Shown in pieces: positions 1-5,579 of a stretch of DNA of 13,110 bases. The notes under the pieces are model-generated. The model ran no database searches and was not told the origin of the DNA. It saw only the letters and a program-made list of their open reading frames with translations. Source of the stretch: Reyranella sp. (GTDB lineage: Bacteria; Pseudomonadota; Alphaproteobacteria; Reyranellales; Reyranellaceae); NCBI GenBank assembly GCA_016780605.1, contig JADHLS010000050.1:1-13110 (forward strand), given 5' to 3'. Made by a program: the position numbers and the translations under genes. Numbering within the stretch: position 1 is the stretch's first letter; each line of letters begins with the position of its first letter.

Positions 1-975
1 GGACTCGCCCGTGTATTCCTGCAGCGCGAAGTTCGGAATGCAGGCGTCGAGCTGCACGCAGGCCGCCGTCGAGATCGGCGACAGAGGATTGTGCGGGATC
101 ACCTTGACGTGATGCGCCTCCGCCATCGCCGCCACCTTCTTGCTGCCGGTGAGCCCCATGCAGAGGCAGACGTCGGGCCGGACATAGGCGCAGCCGTTGT
201 TCGCCAGCAGCTCCTGGAACTGGAAGATCGACGAGAAGCGCTCGCCCGTCGCCACCGGCAGCCCGCTGCGCGCCTGCACGTCGCCCATCATCGTCGGACT
301 GTCGGGCAGCATCGGGTCTTCATAGAAGTACGGATGGAATTTCTGCAGGCGCTGTCCGAGCGCGATCGATTCCGCCGGGTTCATCTGGCGGTGGAGCTCG
401 ATGCAGATGTCGGCGTCGCCCTGGAGCGCCTCGCGCACCGCACCGACTCGGCGCTCGGCCTCGCTCACCCATTCCTCGAAGGAATTGCGCAGATGATAGT
501 CGGGCGCAAACGGCGAGAAGCGGATCGCCGTGAACCCCTGGCGGTTCTTGGCGACGGCATCGGCCACCAGCTCGTCGAGCGTGTTGCCCTTCGCATGCAT
601 GTAGCAGCGCACGCGGTCGCGCGTCTTGCCGCCCATCAGCTCGTAGATCGGCACGCCGTAGCGCTTGGCCTTGATGTCCCAGAGCGCGATGTCGATCGCC
701 GAAATGGCGCCGCCGACCAGCGCGCCCATGAAGTGCGAGTGCCGCTGCAGCGCCTGCGCGTGATGCTCGATCGTCGAGGGGTCGCGCCCCACGAGATAGG
801 ACTTCATCTCGTCGATCATGGCGGCCGTCGGCCGTGGCCAGCCGTGCACGCCAGCCTCGCCGGTGCCGACCGTGCCGTCCTCGCAATGGACGCGCAGCAG
901 GCACCAGCGCTCGACCAGGAACGTCTCGATCTTCTCGATCCTGGTCGGGGCGAGGTTGCTGAGGCGCGCGGTCAT
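1..975 (-). CDS. Galactonate-dehydratase-like mandelate racemase/muconate lactonizing (enolase superfamily) enzyme, 3' end cut off
   Basis: The frame is open from ATG at 975 to the left edge: 325 residues are visible, and the family is about 380 long, so the C-terminus lies outside. Enolase-superfamily enzymes abstract a proton alpha to a carboxylate using Mg2+; the sugar-acid dehydratases then eliminate water. Expected residues are visible: metal ligands E193 (in IELH), E219 (in YEDP) and E245 (in ATGER), each 26 apart; H195 as likely general acid; D268 and H295 (in PHNP) as base dyad; E320 (in LQEY). These spacings match my memory of E. coli DgoD shifted by ten, with Glu replacing the first Asp ligand. 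The KxK motif of racemases is absent (IRFS at 151-154), favouring dehydratase chemistry. The N-terminal capping domain spans about 8-125. It diverges from the amidohydrolase across 44 bp. The exact sugar acid cannot be told. Confidence 0.88.
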   Translation of the reverse strand, partial: MTARLSNLAPTRIEKIETFLVERWCLLRVHCEDGTVGTGEAGVHGWPRPTAAMIDEMKSYLVGRDPSTIEHHAQALQRHSHFMGALVGGAISAIDIALWDIKAKRYGVPIYELMGGKTRDRVRCYMHAKGNTLDELVADAVAKNRQGFTAIRFSPFAPDYHLRNSFEEWVSEAERRVGAVREALQGDADICIELHRQMNPAESIALGQRLQKFHPYFYEDPMLPDSPTMMGDVQARSGLPVATGERFSSIFQFQELLANNGCAYVRPDVCLCMGLTGSKKVAAMAEAHHVKVIPHNPLSPISTAACVQLDACIPNFALQEYTGES

Positions 976-995
976 GGGCCTACTATAGCAGGCCC
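976..995. promoter_or_regulatory. 20-bp near-perfect palindrome in the divergent intergenic gap (candidate operator with a -10-like core)
   Basis: Half-sites GGGCCT (976-981) and AGGCCC (990-995) flank the core ACTATAGC, whose CTATAG is itself palindromic with the same centre. Only one symmetric pair (982/989) is mismatched. It occupies almost half of the 44-bp gap between two divergent genes. TATAGC on plus and TATAGT on minus resemble -10 elements, so a bound dimer could control both promoters. No convincing -35 hexamer is visible on either strand. The operator role is inferred. Confidence 0.4.
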
Positions 996-1003
996 GGGTT
1001 CAC

Positions 1004-1010
1004 GGAGGAG
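1004..1010 (+). promoter_or_regulatory. Ribosome binding site for the amidohydrolase
   Basis: GGAGGAG lies 9 nt before the ATG at 1020. This strong site supports that start over the internal methionines further downstream. Confidence 0.75.
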
Positions 1011-1019
1011 ACGAGGCGC

Positions 1020-2291
1020 ATGAAGTCGGTACAGTCGCACCCATCGGCAGCGCTGCTGGACGTCGCGAACAAGCCACCGCTCACATGGGAGCTGCCCCAG
1101 CCCAAGCGGCCGATCGCTCTCAAGGTCGCCACCCTGCTCGACGGCAAGGGCGGGACGCTGAGAGACACCGTGGTCGTCGTGTCCGGCGACAAGATCGAGC
1201 GCATCGGCGGGGCGATTCCGGAAGGCGCGCAGCTCTACGATCTCGGCGGCCTGACCGTAGCGCCGGGATTGATCGACACCCACGTTCACGTGACCTACCA
1301 CTTCAGCCACGACCGCTTCATCGACAACCGGCTCGTCGGGCAAGACGAGCCCGTGCCCCAATCGGTCCTGTTCGGCGTGGAAAACGGCGTGCGCATCCTC
1401 GAGGCTGGCTTCACGACGGTGCAGAGCCTGGGCCCGGGCACGCCGTGGGATCTCCCTTTGCGCGAGGCCTGGGCGCGCAACCTGGTGCCGGGGCCGCGGC
1501 TGCTGACCTCGCTGCAATGGTTCCGCTACGATCAGCCCGGCGACACCGTGCAGCCGGAGCCGGAGCTCCGCGCCATGGTGCGCGATCTCAAGGCGCGCGG
1601 CGCCGACGCCATCAAGATCTTCGCCTCGACCAGCGTGCGCGAAGGCTCGCGACCCACGCTCACGCAAGCCCAGCTCGACGTCATTTGCGACGAATGCAAC
1701 AGTCAGGGCATGCGCAGCGTCGTTCACGCCTATACGTCGGCCGTGAAGATGGCGGTCGAGGCGGGGTGCACGGTGATCGAGCATGGCACCGCGGGCATGA
1801 CCGATGAGGTTCTATCCCTGATGGCCGCCAAAGGGACGTTCTTCGATCCAACCGTCGGCGTGGTCACCGAGAACTACGTCGCCAACAAGGACAAGTACCT
1901 GGGCGTCGGCAATTACACGGCGGAAGCGTTCGCGATGATGGAAAAGCTGATCGCCAATCCCAAGCCGCCGGAGGAATTCATCCGATCCCTCAAGGTGCCC
2001 GGCCTGAAGATCGTCTATGGCAGCGACGCCACCGCAGGCGCTCACGGCCACAATGCCGAGGGCCTGCTGTACCGCATCAAGTTCGGCGGCCAGGACGCGA
2101 TGCAAGCGCTGGTCTCGGCGACGTCGCTCGCCGCAGAGTCGCTCGGTCTCGGCAGCGAGATCGGCGCGATTGCGCCTGGCATGACGGCCGACATCGTGGC
2201 GATGCGCGGCGACTACCTTGCCGATGCGACCGCGCTTCGCCGAATGGCATTCGTGATGAAGGGTGGCAGGGTCTTCAGATACCAACCCTGA
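1020..2291 (+). CDS. Metal-dependent amidohydrolase (prolidase/imidazolonepropionase-like)
   Basis: This 423-residue protein hydrolyses an amide-type bond in a two-metal TIM barrel. All ligands of the subtype-I amidohydrolase site are present: H88 and H90 in THVHV on strand 1, K199 in IKIF (probably carbamylated), H236 in VHAY, H255 in IEHG, and D336 in YGSDA. A small beta-sandwich domain is formed by about 34-80 and 380-423 (ending GMTADIVAM...VMKGGRVF). Length and motif order fit the Xaa-Pro dipeptidase-like amidohydrolases that act on dipeptides, N-acyl amino acids or organophosphates. There is no signal peptide, so it is cytoplasmic. A strong Shine-Dalgarno precedes the ATG. It diverges from the dehydratase-like gene, possibly under a shared operator, and its stop abuts that of the nickel permease. 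The substrate is unknown. Confidence 0.9.
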   Translation: MKSVQSHPSAALLDVANKPPLTWELPQPKRPIALKVATLLDGKGGTLRDTVVVVSGDKIERIGGAIPEGAQLYDLGGLTVAPGLIDTHVHVTYHFSHDRFIDNRLVGQDEPVPQSVLFGVENGVRILEAGFTTVQSLGPGTPWDLPLREAWARNLVPGPRLLTSLQWFRYDQPGDTVQPEPELRAMVRDLKARGADAIKIFASTSVREGSRPTLTQAQLDVICDECNSQGMRSVVHAYTSAVKMAVEAGCTVIEHGTAGMTDEVLSLMAAKGTFFDPTVGVVTENYVANKDKYLGVGNYTAEAFAMMEKLIANPKPPEEFIRSLKVPGLKIVYGSDATAGAHGHNAEGLLYRIKFGGQDAMQALVSATSLAAESLGLGSEIGAIAPGMTADIVAMRGDYLADATALRRMAFVMKGGRVFRYQP

Positions 2292-3356
2292 TCAGCCACC
2301 ATCGCCGCCGACCTCGATGTCGGCGAACCCGGTGTATCGGTAGACGACGATCGAGCCGATCCAGGCGGTGATGAACACGCCGACGATGACGAAGCCGAGG
2401 CCGTGGGAGTTGTCGTTCAGTACCGCGATGACGTCCCAGAACCAGCCCGACAGGTCGAGCCGGTCTCCCAGCAGGCCGAGCGCCTCGATGCTGCCGATCA
2501 GGAAGGCCACGACCACCGAGACCAGGGTGATCACGAGACTGTAGTAGAGCTTGCGCAACGGCTTCACGAAAGCCCAGTCATAGACGCCGAGCATGACGAC
2601 GCCGTCCGTGGTGTCGATCAGCGCCATGCCGGCCGCGAACAAGGCGGGGAACACCATGATCGACCACATCGACACGCCCCTGGCGGCGTCGGTCGCCGAG
2701 AGGCCGAGCAACGCGACTTCCGTTGCCGTGTCGAAGCCCAGCCCGAACAGGAAGCCCAGTGGAAACATGTGCCAGGCCCTGGTCACGCGGCCGAACAGAG
2801 GGCGGAACAGGCGCGCCAGCAGGCCGCGGTCATTGAGCAGGATGTCGAAGTCATCGTCGGCATGGCGCCCGCCGCCGCGGACGTGCCGGAAGGTTCGCCA
2901 GATCGCACGCAGGATGACCAGGTTGGCGACGGCGATGGCAAACAGGAAGATCACCGAGACGGACGTCCCGATGGCACCGCCGATGCTCCTGAACTGGCCG
3001 ATATGCGCAGTCAGCAGTGTCGCCGCAACCGCCACGCCGGCGACGGCCAGCGCCACGACGGTCGAATGTCCCAGGGCGAAGAACAGCCCGACGCTGGCCG
3101 ACCTGTTGCCTTCCTGGATGAATTTGCGCGTCACGTTGTCGATCGCCGCGATGTGGTCGGCATCCACGGCATGGCGCAGGCCAAAGCCGTAGGCCAGCAG
3201 CGCCGTGCCGAGCAGGAGAGGCTGTTCGCGAAACATCAGCAGCGCCCACGTCCAGGCGGCAATATTGCCGGCGATCAGCATGCCGTAGATGCCGGCCAGC
3301 GACGCCCGCAAGCCGCGCGTGCCCCCGTCGAAGACCAAATGCCTCAGCGCGGACAC
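2292..3356 (-). CDS. hoxN: High-affinity nickel (cobalt) permease, HoxN/NixA (NiCoT) family
   Basis: This inner-membrane permease imports Ni2+ (or Co2+) for metalloenzyme assembly. The family signature HAVDADH on helix II is present (residues 62-68 from the chosen start), as are FFALGHSTVV (92-101), LGFDTATEVALLGL (206-219) and FPALFAAGMALIDTTDG (236-252), with several further hydrophobic helices and a charged loop at about 158-185. The frame is open upstream to a GTG at 3470, but those 38 extra residues look non-native (Cys/Arg/Pro-rich). Starting at GTG 3356 gives 354 residues and places the first helix at the same distance from the N-terminus as in Cupriavidus HoxN (351 residues, from memory). 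A weak GAGG lies 11 nt before it. No hydrogenase, urease or NikR gene is in the window, so which enzyme it serves is unknown. No B12 riboswitch was recognised upstream. Confidence 0.9.
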   Translation of the reverse strand: MSALRHLVFDGGTRGLRASLAGIYGMLIAGNIAAWTWALLMFREQPLLLGTALLAYGFGLRHAVDADHIAAIDNVTRKFIQEGNRSASVGLFFALGHSTVVALAVAGVAVAATLLTAHIGQFRSIGGAIGTSVSVIFLFAIAVANLVILRAIWRTFRHVRGGGRHADDDFDILLNDRGLLARLFRPLFGRVTRAWHMFPLGFLFGLGFDTATEVALLGLSATDAARGVSMWSIMVFPALFAAGMALIDTTDGVVMLGVYDWAFVKPLRKLYYSLVITLVSVVVAFLIGSIEALGLLGDRLDLSGWFWDVIAVLNDNSHGLGFVIVGVFITAWIGSIVVYRYTGFADIEVGGDGG

Positions 3357-3535
3357 GACGAGCACCGCCTCATCATCGACACACCATCCGCTACATCTGC
3401 AAGAACGTTGAAACGACCGTGGGACGACCGGCGAGATTCGTTGCAAACCAGGCGTGCTGGCTACCGCCACTCGCCCGACATAAGCAACCCCCGATTGTGC
3501 ACGTCTGGAACCACGGCGCGCGGGGCATGCAAGGC

Positions 3536-3564
3536 TTGATGGCGGTACTGGTGCCGCCTAGCCT
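3536..3564 (+). promoter_or_regulatory. Possible sigma-70-like promoter for the DUF4331 gene
   Basis: TTGATG at 3536-3541 and TAGCCT at 3559-3564 are separated by 17 nt, about 85 nt before the ATG. The -35 matches 4 of 6 and the -10 only 3 of 6 consensus positions, so this is weak. The rest of the 294-nt gap (3357-3650) between hoxN and this divergent gene holds nothing I can recognise. Confidence 0.2.
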
Positions 3565-3638
3565 GCCGCCAAGTGGTGCTTGCCCGCCTTCTTCAAGAAG
3601 GGCTCCGGCAGCCAACGGTCGACGCGACCCTTGTCATC

Positions 3639-3644
3639 AAGGAG
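3639..3644 (+). promoter_or_regulatory. Ribosome binding site deciding the DUF4331 start
   Basis: AAGGAG lies 6 nt before ATG 3651. The frame is open upstream to 3573, but this site and the family alignment favour the inner ATG. Confidence 0.75.
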
Positions 3645-3650
3645 AAGAGC

Positions 3651-4664
3651 ATGTCGAACCATTTCACGGGCCTCAGCCTCGGCCCACCGCTCGGCGACCA
3701 ACGCCTCGATCTCTGCGACCTCTACGCCTTCCAATCGCCCGCCGACCCGGCGCGAACTGTCTTCATCCTGAACGCAAATCCCACGGCCGACGCGCTTCAT
3801 CCCGACGCCATCTATAGGCTCAATATCGACACCGACGGGGATCTGCTGGCGGACATCGCCGTCAGCTACGTCTTCTCTCCGCCACAGAACGGCAAGCAGA
3901 CCTTCACCGTCTTTGTCGCCAAGGGCGCCGAGGCCCGCTCGGTCGAAGCGGTCGGGACGAAGATCATCAGCGACGCCGAGGTCTCTTTCGGCCCCCATCC
4001 CAATATCGTGAAGGTTGGCAACTACACCGTCTTCACCGGCAGTCGCAGCGACGCCTTCTTCTTCGACTACGACGGGATCAAGAATCTGTACGACACGAGG
4101 GGCGGCAGGAATTTCACGGCGCTTCACCTCGGTGGCAAGGCCCCCTGGACCGGCGTGGATTCGAACACCGAAGCCAATGTGTTCTCGACGGTGTTCGAAC
4201 TGCCGACGAGCGAGCTCGGCAACAAGTTCCCGATCCGCGTCTGGGGACGATGCAGCGTGCGCCGCGACGGCAAGCTTCTCCATGTCGACCGCGCCGGCCA
4301 CCCGTCGGTCAGCAGCTTCTTCAACACCGACGACACCAAGGAAGAATACAACGCCAGCGAGCCGATCAACGATCGCGCCCGGTGGACGGATATGTTCGTC
4401 CACTTGATGGGCCATACGGGCAACTATACCCGCGACGAGGCAATCGCGGCGATCGACGCCGACGGGCTTCTGCCCGACGTGCTGAGCTTCGATCCCGGCA
4501 AGCCCGCCAAGTACCCCAACGGCCGTTCCTTTACCGACGATGTCATCAATCATCGCCTCGCTTTCCTTTCCAAGGGTGACATCCCACCGACCGGGCTCAA
4601 GCCGCACACCGACACGCTCAGGGAGTTTCCCTATATCGGCACGCCGCATCCGGCGAAGACTTGA
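3651..4664 (+). CDS. DUF4331 family protein
   Basis: This 337-residue protein belongs to a family of unknown biochemical function. The family hallmarks are an N-terminal SxH...D..DLYAF...P segment, seen here as SNHF at 2-5 and DLYAF at 23-27, followed by a strand ending in NANP (41-44). Next comes an acidic IDTDGD loop (59-64) that looks able to bind a divalent cation, then repeated beta-rich segments. Family members are often exported, but no signal peptide is visible here, so this one is probably cytoplasmic. An upstream in-frame ATG at 3573 would add 26 residues without family similarity. The gene diverges from hoxN over 294 nt. Its last 47 nt overlap the convergent DUF1062 gene. The family assignment is good, but no function can be given. 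Confidence 0.82.
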   Translation: MSNHFTGLSLGPPLGDQRLDLCDLYAFQSPADPARTVFILNANPTADALHPDAIYRLNIDTDGDLLADIAVSYVFSPPQNGKQTFTVFVAKGAEARSVEAVGTKIISDAEVSFGPHPNIVKVGNYTVFTGSRSDAFFFDYDGIKNLYDTRGGRNFTALHLGGKAPWTGVDSNTEANVFSTVFELPTSELGNKFPIRVWGRCSVRRDGKLLHVDRAGHPSVSSFFNTDDTKEEYNASEPINDRARWTDMFVHLMGHTGNYTRDEAIAAIDADGLLPDVLSFDPGKPAKYPNGRSFTDDVINHRLAFLSKGDIPPTGLKPHTDTLREFPYIGTPHPAKT

Positions 4665-5277
4665 CCGCCCGGAGCAGGGCACCTGCTGGCCCACTCCCCT
4701 GAAGGTTGAAGACCAGCCGCATCCCGTCCCGCACCGGCCGACGCAACTGCGACGCTCGCGGGAATGCGGCGAGGTCGCCGGCCTGCACCAGCCTTTGGAT
4801 CCGGCTTCGCGGCAGTTGCAGTTCGTTGGCGAGCAGCCGATCGACACGAAGCCCGACCGGCTCGGGGACCGCGCACAGGATCTCCAAGCGTTGCGCCGGC
4901 ATCGTGCTCTCCGACAGCACGGTCTTGGTCACCAGCACATCGTCGAATTCCTCGACGCGTCCAGCGCATTGCCTCAAGCCCTCGATATCGAACGCGAGCC
5001 TGCGCGTCAGCGTCGACTCGCTGGCATGCAGCGACCTCAGCAAGTCGGCCTCGAGCGTGCGCACCGGTCGGCGCTCCAGGATCGGGCGGTTCCAGGTGCT
5101 GCCGCAGCCCGTGCATTTGTAGATCAGCCAGGCGTCGACCCGCTTGCCGTTGGCATTGACCCTGATCTTGTCGCTGCTGCGGAAGGGTTTCGCCTCACCG
5201 CATCGGCTGCAGGAGAGCCATGGTTGAGGTGCCGTTTGGGCAAGGATGGTCCATTGAACCCGTAAGACGTCGGACAT
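4618..5277 (-). CDS. DUF1062 protein: zinc ribbon plus S4-like C-terminal segment
   Basis: This is a 219-residue protein. The N-terminal part has two CxxC knuckles (C23/C26 and C55/C58) around a basic strand (SSDKIRVNANGKRVDAW, 34-50), followed by LIYKCTGCGSTWNR; this matches the DUF1062 family and should bind one zinc ion. The middle (about 62-140) is helical. Residues about 143-190, starting LRVDRLLANELQLPRSRIQRL and ending with a basic GMRLVF strand, resemble the S4 RNA-binding fold as in pseudouridine synthases and ribosomal S4. The S4 reading is mine and is weaker than the family call. The ATG at 5277 is preceded by an SD-like GGGAAG lying 11 nt away, in the 3' arm of a small hairpin. 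The gene runs convergently into the DUF4331 gene with a 47-nt overlap. The function is unknown; RNA or ribosome binding is a plausible guess. Confidence 0.82.
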   Translation of the reverse strand: MSDVLRVQWTILAQTAPQPWLSCSRCGEAKPFRSSDKIRVNANGKRVDAWLIYKCTGCGSTWNRPILERRPVRTLEADLLRSLHASESTLTRRLAFDIEGLRQCAGRVEEFDDVLVTKTVLSESTMPAQRLEILCAVPEPVGLRVDRLLANELQLPRSRIQRLVQAGDLAAFPRASQLRRPVRDGMRLVFNLQGSGPAGALLRAVKSSPDAACRYRETP

Positions 5278-5402
5278 GCCGGCTTGCTCTTCCCATTGGG
5301 AAGCTCAGCAGGACGGCGGCAGGGCGATGCCCTTCGGACGCGGCGTAGCAAGGACGGTTAAACAGCGAGGTGAAATGGCGGCGAGACAGTCATGCCAAAC
5401 CG
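5278..5402. other. Upstream region of the DUF1062 gene, no gene seen
   Basis: No open frame of convincing composition is present. The only structure noted is a small inverted repeat, CTTCCC (5289-5294) and GGGAAG (5298-5303) with a 3-nt loop, lying 12-26 nt upstream of the minus-strand DUF1062 start. It could fold in the mRNA leader and mask the SD-like GGGAAG. The remainder, up to the dehydrogenase remnant, shows nothing I recognise. Confidence 0.3.
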
Positions 5403-5548
5403 GTCTCGAGCCGCCACCATGAAGAGCTTGCGCGCAAAAGTAGACGCGGCGACGCCTCTCGCGTTGCCGCGCTGGTGGAACTGACGAGACCGGCGATTAC
5501 TTAGGCAAGGTCGCTCAAACCGTTTCTATCGACGGCGGTGTATCTAGC
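5403..5548 (+). pseudogene. Decayed C-terminal fragment of a short-chain dehydrogenase/reductase
   Basis: Two overlapping frames together read like the end of a FabG-type SDR. In the frame starting at 5403, codons 5421-5483 give EELARKSRRGDASRVAALVEL, matching the family's R.Gd..EvAalv segment. That frame stops at 5502. Shifted by one base, codons 5480-5548 give TDETGDYL then QTVSIDGGV, matching the family's aSDEAgYlTGqtvsvDGG ending. Order and spacing (about 20 residues between the two motifs) are right for an intact SDR, but the frame is broken, no start or cofactor-binding half is present, and the TGQ is altered to VAQ. I read it as the relic of a deleted gene. Chance resemblance is possible, though two motifs in the right order and distance make that less likely. 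Confidence 0.5.
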
Positions 5549-5579
5549 CCAGGAGTCGCAGACTGGGAAGCCCTGCCCG

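Noticed and set aside
91..1023. 310-residue plus-strand frame opposite the dehydratase-like gene
   Set aside because: The minus-strand frame carries every catalytic motif of the enolase superfamily; this one has none.
3357..3470. 38-residue N-terminal extension of the nickel permease from GTG 3470
   Set aside because: The residues lack family similarity, and the shorter form from 3356 matches the known length and first-helix position of HoxN.
3507..3531. GGAACC as an ECF sigma factor -35 for the DUF4331 gene
   Set aside because: No CGTT-like -10 lies 16-18 nt downstream.
3357..3650. Possible cobalamin riboswitch or NikR operator upstream of hoxN, common for this transporter family
   Set aside because: I found no B12-box-like conserved core and no GTATGA-N16-TCATAC-like arrangement on either strand.
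5547..5566. Inverted repeat CCCAG...CTGGG just downstream of the GGT-family gene as its terminator
   Set aside because: The stem is only 5 bp with a 10-nt loop and no T-run on the minus strand.
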